Positions 43,070 through 51,426 of a stretch of DNA of 53,567 bases are shown here, piece after piece. Within the stretch, counting starts at the first letter, position 1. Every line of letters begins with the position of its first letter. The stretch covers positions 1-53,567 of the forward strand of contig CAITZM010000188.1 of NCBI GenBank assembly GCA_903896925.1, written 5' to 3'. The DNA is from an uncultured Lentisphaerota bacterium (lineage in GTDB: Bacteria; Verrucomicrobiota; Kiritimatiellia; CAIQIC01). The translations under genes were made by a program, and so were the position numbers. Below the pieces are notes generated by a model. It was given only the letters and a program-made list of their open reading frames with translations. It did no database searches and was not told the DNA's origin.

Positions 43070-43828
43070 ATGAAACATAGTGGCCTGATCATCGGGGTGC
43101 TCGTCTTGGGTTCTGTCTGGGCCGGCGCCGCGCCGGTCGAGTCCGACCTGCTGAAAACCCTGAAGTCCACCACCGACGAGAAGAAGCCGTGGGAGCTGAC
43201 GCTCGCCGCCGGAACGGCGCTCAACAGCGGCAATTCCGATACGCGTCTGAGCACCGCCTGCGCCATCTACGAATACAAGGGCAAGGTACACGAGTTCCTG
43301 TTCAGCGCCGACACGGCCTATGGCACCGACAAGGGCAGCGCAAGCGTGGACAACTCCAACGGCAAGGCGGACTATCACTTCCGGTTCTCAAAACTCACCT
43401 ATGCCCTGGCCGATGTGACCGGCGCGCGCGATGGCATCGCGGACCTGCAATACCGCTTCATCGCCTCGCCCGGCCTCGGTTTCTATGCCATCAAGAACGA
43501 CACCATGAGCCTCGGTTTCGAGGCGGGTCCCGGCTTCCTCGTCGAGCGCAAGGGCAGCGTGGACGACAATGCTTGGACGGGACGCGTGGCCGAACGCGGC
43601 GAGTGGCAGGCGCTGGCAACCTCGAAGATCTGGGAGTCGGTGGAATATGTGCCGCACCTCGATGATTTCGAACAGTATCTCATCACCGCCGAGGCGGGCG
43701 TACAGTCCGCCATCACCACGCTGCTCAACGTGCGGCTGGTCGTGAAGGACAGCTATGACAACGAGCCCGCGCCGGGCCGCAAGAGCAACGATGTGAGCAT
43801 CATGGGCGCGCTGGCGATCAGGCTCTGA
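43070..43828 (+). CDS. DUF481-like outer-membrane beta-barrel protein
   Basis: 252 residues. A signal peptide (about 1-21) is followed by a barrel pattern of alternating residues: WELTLAAGTALNSGNSDTR, GKADYHFRFSKLTYA, YRFIASPGLGFYAI and VEYVPHLDDFEQYLITAEAG. This fits DUF481 (YdiY-like) proteins. GGAG precedes the ATG at 43070; an ATG eight codons upstream has no binding site. It follows the EF-hand gene by 73 bp and is followed by another barrel. Confidence 0.83.
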   Translation: MKHSGLIIGVLVLGSVWAGAAPVESDLLKTLKSTTDEKKPWELTLAAGTALNSGNSDTRLSTACAIYEYKGKVHEFLFSADTAYGTDKGSASVDNSNGKADYHFRFSKLTYALADVTGARDGIADLQYRFIASPGLGFYAIKNDTMSLGFEAGPGFLVERKGSVDDNAWTGRVAERGEWQALATSKIWESVEYVPHLDDFEQYLITAEAGVQSAITTLLNVRLVVKDSYDNEPAPGRKSNDVSIMGALAIRL

Positions 43829-43901
43829 GCTTTGGATGAAAGCCCCGTCGCCCCGCCGGGGGTGCTTGGGCGTGGTCGGAAACAAACAGAAGGGAAGCAT
43901 C

Positions 43902-44414
43902 ATGAAGAAGAATCGGATCGGACTGTTGCTGTGCGCCGGACTGTTCGCGCTCGCGTTGGGTGCGCGGGCCGAGGATAGCGGGTTGCGGCTCGGTGCGGGT
44001 GCGAACTACTGGACCGCGGTCAAGAACATCGATGTGGACAACATCGACAAGCACGGGTTTTCCTGGGTGGGCACGGTCCAATACTGGCCGTCGTGGATCG
44101 GTTTGGAGGCCGATGTCGAATGGTTCAAGAAAGGCTACGCCGGCTCGCTCCAGGATGTCTGGGCGCCGCAGGCCTATCTGATCCTCGGCAAGACGCTCTA
44201 CGGCGCGGTCGGCATCGGCGGCTACTATTCCGACGGCGAATGGGCCGACAAGCCGTTCTATGCCTTCCGCATCGGCGCCGATCTCGAAGTCCTCCCTCAT
44301 ATCCACCTGGACATCAACGCCAACTACCGCTTCCAGGACTGGTCCTCGCTCAGCACGTCCGACATCAAGAGCGATACGATCACGCTGGGCGTCGCCGCCC
44401 GCATCGGATTCTGA
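43902..44414 (+). CDS. outer-membrane beta-barrel protein
   Basis: 170 residues: signal peptide (MKKNRIGLLLCAGLFALALG, cleaved near ARA), then a small barrel (LRLGAGANYWTA, WIGLEADVEWF, AYLILGKTLYGAVGIGGYYS, FYAFRIGADLEV, ITLGVAARIGF with a C-terminal Phe as in barrel proteins). GAAGGGA precedes the ATG. It is the last gene of the 39.9-44.4 kb set and is followed by a strong terminator. No specific family recognised. Confidence 0.82.
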   Translation: MKKNRIGLLLCAGLFALALGARAEDSGLRLGAGANYWTAVKNIDVDNIDKHGFSWVGTVQYWPSWIGLEADVEWFKKGYAGSLQDVWAPQAYLILGKTLYGAVGIGGYYSDGEWADKPFYAFRIGADLEVLPHIHLDINANYRFQDWSSLSTSDIKSDTITLGVAARIGF

Positions 44415-44443
44415 ACGCGGGCTTGTGAGCCGCTGGTCGTGCA

Positions 44444-44489
44444 CGCCCCGCCGTCCTGGCCTCCGCCAGCGTCGGCGGGGCGGTTTTTT
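44444..44489 (+). terminator. intrinsic terminator
   Basis: CGCCCCGCCG (44444-44453) pairs with CGGCGGGGCG (44473-44482), followed by G and TTTTTT (44484-44489). It ends the transcript of the outer-membrane barrel gene set. Confidence 0.88.
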
Positions 44490-44817
44490 CAAGCCTTGGG
44501 GGGAACGCCGGTTCCGTTTCCAAGCCTCCTAAACCCAAACTGGGCCCCGCCTTCGCAGTGTTTGGCTAGCAGGGAGCGGCGGCATTCCTGCCGCCGCATG
44601 ACCGACATCAAACGCAGGTCTGGCAGATCCTGACGGTATTGTTTGGGTTGGGTAGCAGTTCCATCGGCGGCAGGAATGCCGCCGCTCCCAGCTAGTCTCC
44701 CTGAGCCAGCCTGCTGTGCAGATTAAGGCCAACCCCGGCGGCTTTACGATGCCGTGGAAACGGGTTTGTCTTTCGCCCGCGTGACTTCAAATTCGGTTTT
44801 TAGAAGCCTTCGGAAAT
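44490..44817. other. intergenic region between convergent genes
   Basis: 328 bp. Holds the inverted repeat pair at 44568-44693. No gene seen. Confidence 0.55.
44568..44693. repeat. inverted pair of GGAG-footed hairpins
   Basis: GGAG 44573-44576 with CGGCGGCA-TTCC-TGCCGCCG (44577-44596), and in reverse orientation CGGCGGCA-GGAA-TGCCGCCG (44665-44684) with CTCC. The two 30-bp arms match almost perfectly, enclosing about 70 bp. Confidence 0.7.
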
Positions 44818-47800
44818 TCAGGGCTGTTTTCCAGCCGCGAGCACGGCTTGCGCGTGGCGGGCGAGATGGCCGCGCAGGTCGGCGGCATAGGCGCGCAGGA
44901 TTTTTTCTCCGACGCCGTCCCGGTCGCCGCAGCGATAAAGCGCCCGGGCCAGCATCAGCTCGCGCAGAGAATCGTGCCGCGTCTGGATGGTGTTGTGCTT
45001 TTCTTCGACCTCTTGATGGATGGCTTGGGCGAGCGTGTCGTGCGCGTAGCCGGTCATTCCGGGCTGGGCCAGCGCCGCGGCCAAGGCCGGCGCGGCAGCG
45101 CGATCGCCGAGCGTTTCCAGCGCCAGCGCGGCGGCGCGGAAGTGCGAGAAATCGCTGTCGGGCGTGAGCTGCTGCAACTTCGCCACGATGGCTGGCACGG
45201 CGTGGCGGTCGCCGGTGCAGCCGAGCGCGATGATGCGGCCATCGAGGCGGCTGACATTCCCGGCGCCGCGATGCTGCCAGCCGGCATCCCACGGCGTGCG
45301 CTGGATGTGGTCGAGCAGCGCCGGGGCGCCGGTCGGGTCGCCCAGCATGCCGAGCAGGGCGGCATACTGCACGCGGTCGGCGCCTTCCGCGCCGGCGTAG
45401 GCCTGCCGCAGCAGCGGCAACGCGGGCTCGGGGTCCACAAAGACGGCGGCGCCGGCGAATATGTTCGTGCGCGCCGCGGCCACCGCTGCGGCAAGCTGGG
45501 GCACGGAAAGCGGGAAGGAATCCACGTCGGTCAACACGTTGGCCGTGAGACCGCCGATGCTGACGAGATGTTTTTGCACGGCGCGCACATCCACGGTGCG
45601 CGCGGTCTTGCCGGACTTGACCGCCAAGGCCGCGGCGACGCCGGCCGCGTAGCCGCCGTTCTGGATGTCGGGCTGCATGCGGATCAACGGCACGGCGTCG
45701 CGGTGCGCGCTGATGCCGAGGGCGACCACGAGGAGGCCGTCCCAGCCTTGGGGCAGCAGGCTACGGTAGGGGATGTTCTGGAAGCGCAGCTGGCCGGCCG
45801 GGAAGGGCGCCGGCCAGAGGTGGAGGAAGCGGTCCACCACGTAGCCGTGCGTGTCGTAGCCGCCGCCGTGCGCCTGGACGACGGTGTCGGGATAGGTGCG
45901 CGAGGCAAACTGGTCGCGTACGGTCAGGACGTGGTCGCCGACGATGCGGCGGCGCTCGCGCGTGTCGATGAGCTGGCCGAGGTCAAACGCCGTCGGGAAC
46001 TTTTGCTTGGCGAAGACGTAGAGGTGCCAGACATCCATCAGGTCGGTTTCGTCGGTGAGCGTGTAGTCGGTGTTGATCAGATTGACGCCGAGCACGCGCG
46101 GCGGCAGGCCGGTGCCCTGCATCCCGAAGTCGGAGCCGTCGGTGTAGAGGCAGGCGGCGCCGGCGGCGGCGGCGATATCGGAGTTGCCGGTCGCATCGAT
46201 CACGACCTTCGCGCGCACGACCCCGCGGCCCTGCGGCGTGGCAAGGACGACGCCGGTGACGCGGTGGTCCTCCACGAGCGCGCCGCAGCCGGTTGCACCG
46301 AACCAGACGTCGGCGCCCGCCTTGAGCAGTTCGGTGCGCCACCAGTTCGCCTTTTGCTCGATGGACCAGACGTGCCCGCCTTTCTTCCAGGGCTGCGGCT
46401 CGGTCTTGACCGACGCGGTGAAGCCGACGCAGTTGCCGGAGCAGTAGCCGGCGATGGTGCCCAGGGTGCCCACGCCGCCGAGGCCGGAGAGCGCCTCCAC
46501 GACGAGCGTCTTCGCGCCTTGCCTTGCCGCGCCGATGCCCGCGGGCGCGCCGGCGGTGCCGCCGCCGATGACGACCACGTCGTAGGTGCCCCACACCGGC
46601 ACCGTGCCGGCCTCCTGCGGGATGGTCGCTGACTTCTGCGTCGGCCGGACACCCGCGAGAATTTCGCGGACTTCGCCGGCGACGACCTCTCCCGTCGGCT
46701 TCGCCGCAGGCACATGCGGCAGGACGGGGGCGCGCAGCGCCTGCGCTTCGATCGCGGCGGCCTTGCCGATGCCTGCTGCGAAGGGCAGGGACCATGGGCG
46801 CATCAGCCGGGCGGCCTGGGGGCGCGGAACATCTGCGCAGCCGCCGAGCACAAAGAGCCGGTCCACGTTGCGGGGTTGAAATACGCCCAGCGATAGCCCC
46901 TCCGCACCCGGCGCGGGCTTGCTTGCGCTGTTCCGCCCGAGCAGCGCATCGGGAGGGATCTCGAAAAGCAGATCGGAGGAAAACTGCTGGCCGGGATGAT
47001 AGGTGAAGGTGCGCGCCATCTGGTCAGCTTCGGCCCACGCGGCGGGCGTGTCGCCCGCCATGGGCAGCTGCAGCGTGTACTCGATGAGCTGGTAGTTGAC
47101 GTTGGTCTTGCCGGCATAGTCGGGTGCGCGCCCGGTGAAGGGCGGGCTGATGATGCGCGCCGACAGGTGGTCGCCCTCGCGCAGCGCACCGCCGATGACG
47201 ACGCGTGTGAAGGTGTGCAGTCCTGCGGGATAGGGCCGGAAGTCGGCGCCGGCGAGGCGCGCGACCGTCGCGCGGTCGGTGGCGTCAATGATCACCTTGG
47301 CCAGCACCGCCTGCCGGCCGGCGCGGTTGGCCATGACGATGCCGCAGGGCTGGCTCTTATCGTCGCGGAGCACATGGGTCGGATAGCAGCTGTAGAGGAA
47401 CGCGACGCCGGCCTTCAGCAGCGCGTCGTCGAGCGTCTTTTTCACATGCAGCGGACGCACCGGCGGCGGGTGGCGAGATCCGGCCTGCGCTGCGGGCCCG
47501 AGCACTTCGATCTCGCCGAGCAGGATGCGGTTGGCGCCGGCGGTTTTCTGCACGGCGAATTTCACATAGCGCGCGGCGGCGGCGAACGGCGCGGACCAGG
47601 TCTGGCATTCATCCAAGGTGGTGCGCTGGCCGGCCGTCGTGCTGGTCGGCCCGGTCAACCGGGCGACCTCGCGCCACGTTTGCCGGTCGTCGCTTATGGA
47701 AACGGTGACGCGCTGCACGCCGAATTTCGCCGCCGGCCGGGCATAGGCCATCAGCCGCGCGCCTGTGAGCGGCTGCTGCGCCTGGAGGTCGGCGACGAGG

Positions 47801-48261
47801 TTCACGTCGCCGGGATATTGCACGCTCTCGCCGCTGGCCGAGCCCCAGGCGCCATCGGTCAGCAGCGCGGGTGGCAGGGTGTCGGGATGCGCGCCGCCGG
47901 AGGCCGCGTCCGCGCTGTAGGTCAACGCGATGCGGTTGGCGCTGGCCCGGGCATCGTTCGTGGCGCCGCAAAAGATTTCGCGCGCCAGCGGCGAGGTGGT
48001 CACCTCGCCCGGCTCCAGCCAGAGGCGCAGCGTCCCGGCGAGATCTTCACCGAGGTAGGGCCGCGGCGCGGCCAGAAAGACTTTCGCGCCGTGCTGCGCC
48101 GCCTCCACGGCCGCCTCCACGGCGGCAAAGCCGCCGCCAACGACGAGCACGTCGGCCTCGTAGGCGACCGGGATGGCGCGTGCCGTTTCTTCCACGACCG
48201 CCGCCGCGACCGCCTGCCCGCCGAGCACCAGGACGGCCGCCCACCGTAGAAAGTTATTCAT
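44818..48261 (-). CDS. double FAD-dependent oxidoreductase with inserted discoidin-like domain and HEAT-like tail
   Basis: 1,147 residues with a signal peptide (about 1-20). Module 1: FAD-binding Rossmann start at 37-65 (ADVLVVGGGFAAVEAA), continuing after about residue 265 (AKVIIDATDRATVARLAGAD, DRLFVLGGCADVPRPQ). A discoidin/F5-8C-like domain is inserted at about 110-256 (ALLTDGAWG, GARLMAYARPAAKFGVQRV, ARYVKFAVQ, GEIEVLG). Module 2: a second FAD start at 560-590 (DVVVIGGGTAGAPAG), GLGGVGTLGTIAGYCSGNC, VVIDATGNSDIAAAAGA. The C-terminal about 180 residues look like HEAT repeats. Verrucomicrobia carry many secreted FAD proteins of PF12831 type, but this combination is unusual. Substrate unknown; the discoidin part suggests binding to a polysaccharide. 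Confidence 0.85.
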   Translation of the reverse strand: MNNFLRWAAVLVLGGQAVAAAVVEETARAIPVAYEADVLVVGGGFAAVEAAVEAAQHGAKVFLAAPRPYLGEDLAGTLRLWLEPGEVTTSPLAREIFCGATNDARASANRIALTYSADAASGGAHPDTLPPALLTDGAWGSASGESVQYPGDVNLVADLQAQQPLTGARLMAYARPAAKFGVQRVTVSISDDRQTWREVARLTGPTSTTAGQRTTLDECQTWSAPFAAAARYVKFAVQKTAGANRILLGEIEVLGPAAQAGSRHPPPVRPLHVKKTLDDALLKAGVAFLYSCYPTHVLRDDKSQPCGIVMANRAGRQAVLAKVIIDATDRATVARLAGADFRPYPAGLHTFTRVVIGGALREGDHLSARIISPPFTGRAPDYAGKTNVNYQLIEYTLQLPMAGDTPAAWAEADQMARTFTYHPGQQFSSDLLFEIPPDALLGRNSASKPAPGAEGLSLGVFQPRNVDRLFVLGGCADVPRPQAARLMRPWSLPFAAGIGKAAAIEAQALRAPVLPHVPAAKPTGEVVAGEVREILAGVRPTQKSATIPQEAGTVPVWGTYDVVVIGGGTAGAPAGIGAARQGAKTLVVEALSGLGGVGTLGTIAGYCSGNCVGFTASVKTEPQPWKKGGHVWSIEQKANWWRTELLKAGADVWFGATGCGALVEDHRVTGVVLATPQGRGVVRAKVVIDATGNSDIAAAAGAACLYTDGSDFGMQGTGLPPRVLGVNLINTDYTLTDETDLMDVWHLYVFAKQKFPTAFDLGQLIDTRERRRIVGDHVLTVRDQFASRTYPDTVVQAHGGGYDTHGYVVDRFLHLWPAPFPAGQLRFQNIPYRSLLPQGWDGLLVVALGISAHRDAVPLIRMQPDIQNGGYAAGVAAALAVKSGKTARTVDVRAVQKHLVSIGGLTANVLTDVDSFPLSVPQLAAAVAAARTNIFAGAAVFVDPEPALPLLRQAYAGAEGADRVQYAALLGMLGDPTGAPALLDHIQRTPWDAGWQHRGAGNVSRLDGRIIALGCTGDRHAVPAIVAKLQQLTPDSDFSHFRAAALALETLGDRAAAPALAAALAQPGMTGYAHDTLAQAIHQEVEEKHNTIQTRHDSLRELMLARALYRCGDRDGVGEKILRAYAADLRGHLARHAQAVLAAGKQP

Positions 48262-48633
48262 GCGCGATCTTTCGCTGCTGCCCTGCGCGCAGATAACGTT
48301 CCACCGGCCGGTTTAATTGCCGCCCTTCCTGTTCGGTTGCCTGGCACCCGTGTGGATTAAAAAAAACGTTGAGTCTGGCGGACGGGCGGAGCGGTGTGCG
48401 GCACGCGGACGGTGGGCCGTTGCAGGCGGACCGGATCCGTGTCCGTGGATGCGGCGCCCCGCCGCATTTCCGAGGCCAAAGAGGCAGCACCCGCTATCAC
48501 GGTGACCGCTGCTCCAAGACACAGCCAATGGGGTTTAAGGTGAGCCGGACGTGGCGCCCGACTCACCGGTCGGAGGGACGTTTGCGGGCAGGGGGCGGGG
48601 TGGCGGCGTCAGCCGCGCCCGCCCGGGCTGCGC
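48262..48633. other. intergenic region upstream of the FAD oxidoreductase
   Basis: 372 bp. Apart from an A-rich stretch at 48357-48366, nothing stands out. The promoter of the FAD oxidoreductase must lie here. Confidence 0.45.
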
Positions 48634-49302
48634 CTACGCTTCCAGTTCAATATTCTGCACCATCGACTTGCTGAAGCCCTTGGTGCGCGGACGGTTGCGC
48701 TCAGCTGCGGACTGGCAGGTGATGCACCGCGCGGCAAACGGCTGCACTTGCAACCGGGGCTTGGCGATCGGCTCCCCGCACATCTCGCAGAGGCCATAGG
48801 TGCCCAAATCCACCCGCCGGAGGGCGTCGATAATGCCATTCAGCATGTCCTGCTTGTTGCTCACCTGCAGGAGGGACAGGTCTTGTGCGAAGTTTTCCGT
48901 CCCTTCCTCGGTCCGGTCCTGGCCGCCGCCCGACGACTTGCCCGCGACGCCGTCGGCCGAGTTGGCCAGATGGCCGCCGGCCAGAAAGCCGATGTCATCC
49001 ACGGCGAGATCATGCAGCTTTTGCAGAATGGTCCGCAGCCGCTTCAGCTCTGTCGCGGACCACTTGATCGTCTTGACCTTGGCCACCGGGTCGAGCACGG
49101 TGTCTGCCACAGGGGTCGCTCTGGCCGTTGGCTGTACGCGCTGCGGCTGGCGTGCGGCAGGCTTTTTCGCCTTCGGGGCAGGTGGGCGGGGCGGGGTCTT
49201 GACGGTCGGTCGTGTGGCTTTTACAGGGACGGCTTTCACCGCCGGGCGAGGCTTGTTGGCCTTCGCCGGCTTGACTGCCTTCCGCGCCTTTGTCGTGCTC
49301 AT
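48634..49302 (-). CDS. DksA/TraR C4-type zinc-finger protein with Lys/Pro/Ala-rich N-terminal tail
   Basis: 222 residues. The first about 75 residues are rich in Lys, Ala and Pro (KAVKPAKANKPRPAVKAVP and similar), like histone H1-type tails. A DksA-like coiled-coil region follows (about 80-165) and the zinc finger CEMCGEPI...CITCQ lies near the C-terminus. DksA/TraR proteins bind RNA polymerase in the secondary channel or act as general regulators. The tail may add DNA or nucleoid binding. AGGAG precedes the ATG. No operon partner. Confidence 0.88.
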   Translation of the reverse strand: MSTTKARKAVKPAKANKPRPAVKAVPVKATRPTVKTPPRPPAPKAKKPAARQPQRVQPTARATPVADTVLDPVAKVKTIKWSATELKRLRTILQKLHDLAVDDIGFLAGGHLANSADGVAGKSSGGGQDRTEEGTENFAQDLSLLQVSNKQDMLNGIIDALRRVDLGTYGLCEMCGEPIAKPRLQVQPFAARCITCQSAAERNRPRTKGFSKSMVQNIELEA

Positions 49303-49474
49303 CGTATGCTCCTGTATCTCCGCGATTAACCAGTGGCTGAAAAAGGGCGCGAGCTAGTACCAAAAACGTCTCAGCGTGTCAATGCGCTTCGTCGCGCCCC
49401 CTCTGAGCGGGTTGAGTGCCAGAGATTGCGAAAGCCTGCTCCGGGGCTAGATTATCGGCAGGAACAGGTGCCTT

Positions 49475-49690
49475 ATGCATACGACCATACATCCGAGTCA
49501 ATGGTTCCATCGCGAAGCCATGGAAAGGGTGCAGTTGTCAGGCGCACACCGGATGCGGCAACTGCTGCATGATGGGGCCTTCTGGGCCGCCGTGGTCTTG
49601 ATCGCCATGATCTGTGCTGCGTTCATCCTGGCGATCCTCTCCTCCGGCACGCTCAGCACCGAGCCCTACACCACCTTCTATGTGCCGTGA
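49475..49690 (+). CDS. possible small single-helix membrane protein
   Basis: 71 residues. The N-terminal half is polar and His-containing; the C-terminal half has one clear helix (FWAAVVLIAMICAAFILAIL). AGGTG lies six bases before the ATG. No family recognised. It is divergent from the DksA-like gene and convergent with the Tat oxidoreductase gene. A second ATG at 49520 is possible. It may not be real. Confidence 0.4.
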   Translation: MHTTIHPSQWFHREAMERVQLSGAHRMRQLLHDGAFWAAVVLIAMICAAFILAILSSGTLSTEPYTTFYVP

Positions 49691-49854
49691 ATGATGGTGC
49701 CGGCTGTGTTGCGGGCGGGGTGAACTGCGGGGTGTTTTGTTCTTCACGATCGGAGAAGAGCTCAGCTACGGCCCAAATCTTGGGCAGGGTTTCCATCCGC
49801 TTTTTTGTACCCCTTGGGCGCTCTGCTTCCCCCGGCGTGGAGGCGTCGCTCGAA

Positions 49855-51195
49855 TTACACGTGCCAGGGAGCGCGCAGGGGCCTGGAGAGCAGCTGGGTT
49901 GCTTCCGCGTCGCCGATGATCCGCTGGCGTGCGGCATCCCAGCGGAGCTTGCGCCCGACGACCGAGGCGATGTAGCCGAGATGTCCCGGTGACTGCGAAC
50001 GATGCGCGACCTCGACGGGCGTGAGCGTCCGCTTGCGCGACTTGACGGAGTCAATGAACTCCTGCTGATGACCGGGCGATTTGTAGAGCATGATGTCGAG
50101 GTCGCCCTTCTTCTCTCGCGCCTGGATTTCCTTGAGCCACTCGGGGTTGGACGCCTCGAACCGGCCGCGGTCCACCGCGACCCAGCCGTTCGGGCCGATC
50201 CATTTTGCGCCGCCCCGGATATCGCCGTGGCCGCCCGCGATGGTCATCTGCACGTTGTTCGGATATTGGCATTCGATGCGATATTTCGTGGCCGTGTTCC
50301 ACACCGCATCCTTCGGTGGAAATTCCGCGATGGCGGAAATTTCGCTCGGGCCGACGGCGTCGTCAGGACCGCAGCCGTATTTCGGGTTCGCCAAGCCCCA
50401 GTGCGCGATGTCGCAATGATGGCCGATCCAGTCCATCAGCTGGCCGCCGCCGGTGTTGTAATTCCAGCGCCAGTTCTTGTGAAAGCGGCACGGGTTGAAC
50501 GGCATCATCTGCGAGGGGCCGACCCAGAAATCGTAATCCACGCCGGGCGGCGGCGCGCAGTCGGGCTTCTGGTTGCCGGTGTTTTCGAAATCGGCGTGAC
50601 CGGACGGCAGCCCGACCTCGACGCGCGTGACCTTGCCGACATAGCCGTTCTGCACCAGCTCCGCGGCCCAGCGGAAAAAGTTCTGGCTGCGCTGCCACGA
50701 ACCGGTCTGCCAGATGCACCGGTTTTTTTGCACGGCCTGCACCATGGCGATGCCTTCGGCCAGCGTCTTGGAGAGCGGCTTCTCGCAGAAGATATCCTTG
50801 CCCGCCATGGCCGCCGCAATCGCCGGGATGGAATGCCAGTGATCGGGCGTGGAGATGCAGACGGCGTCAATATCCCCGCGCGCCAGCAGGTCGCGGAAAT
50901 CCTTGTAGCCCTTGCAGTCCTTGTTCTGATAGCGGTTGTTGACCTTGTTCACCGCGTTGGCGAGATGCTTCTCGTCAAGGTCCGCTATGGCCAGCACGCG
51001 GCAGTCCTGAACGCCTAAAAAGGAATCGAGATTGCCGGTGCCCTGCCAGCCCACGCCAATGCAGCCGAGCGTGACGACGCCGGAGGGACGCGGGCGGCGC
51101 GGCGCGGTGGCACATCCGGGCAATAGAAATGGGGCGGACGAGGCGGCCAACAACTTGAGCAGGTCACGACGGCTGACGCACATGGGGCTTTTCAT
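49855..51195 (-). CDS. Tat-exported Gfo/Idh/MocA family oxidoreductase, probable lipoprotein
   Basis: 446 residues. Twin-arginine signal SRRDLLKLLAASSAPFLLPG followed by Cys, so export by Tat and possible lipid anchoring. The Rossmann domain (GCIGVGWQGTGNL) and the catalytic EKP (DIFCEKPLSKT) are intact, in contrast to the oxidoreductase at 33029-34069. GGGQLMDWIGHHCDIAHWGL is typical of the secreted branch abundant in Verrucomicrobia and Planctomycetes. Tat export of a folded NAD(P)-protein suggests cofactor loading in the cytoplasm. AGGAAG precedes the ATG. Substrate unknown. Confidence 0.92.
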   Translation of the reverse strand: MKSPMCVSRRDLLKLLAASSAPFLLPGCATAPRRPRPSGVVTLGCIGVGWQGTGNLDSFLGVQDCRVLAIADLDEKHLANAVNKVNNRYQNKDCKGYKDFRDLLARGDIDAVCISTPDHWHSIPAIAAAMAGKDIFCEKPLSKTLAEGIAMVQAVQKNRCIWQTGSWQRSQNFFRWAAELVQNGYVGKVTRVEVGLPSGHADFENTGNQKPDCAPPPGVDYDFWVGPSQMMPFNPCRFHKNWRWNYNTGGGQLMDWIGHHCDIAHWGLANPKYGCGPDDAVGPSEISAIAEFPPKDAVWNTATKYRIECQYPNNVQMTIAGGHGDIRGGAKWIGPNGWVAVDRGRFEASNPEWLKEIQAREKKGDLDIMLYKSPGHQQEFIDSVKSRKRTLTPVEVAHRSQSPGHLGYIASVVGRKLRWDAARQRIIGDAEATQLLSRPLRAPWHV

Positions 51196-51348
51196 GGTTC
51201 GCTTCCTGTTGGTCTATCGTTTGACGGCGTAGCAAGCACGGACCCGTTTGTACCGCATCGAAGTTCCGGCAGCAACCCTGTCGTGTGGCCAGAGCTGGGA
51301 CGGCGCTGAGGGGAATGAAGCCGACCGGCATGGGAAACCACGCGAGAC

Positions 51349-51417
51349 CAAGGACGGCAAAGGCCACAAGGTGTCCACGGACGGGTCGCTGCCGTCCTTG
51401 AAGTCCTTGTGGCCTTT
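51349..51417. repeat. inverted repeats with alternative pairings
   Basis: AAAGGCCACAAGG (51359-51371) pairs with CCTTGTGGCCTTT (51405-51417); CAAGGACGGCA (51349-51359) pairs with TGCCGTCCTTG (51390-51400). The two pairings interlock and cannot easily form together. No T-tract follows. Confidence 0.6.
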
Positions 51418-51426
51418 TGCTGCCCG

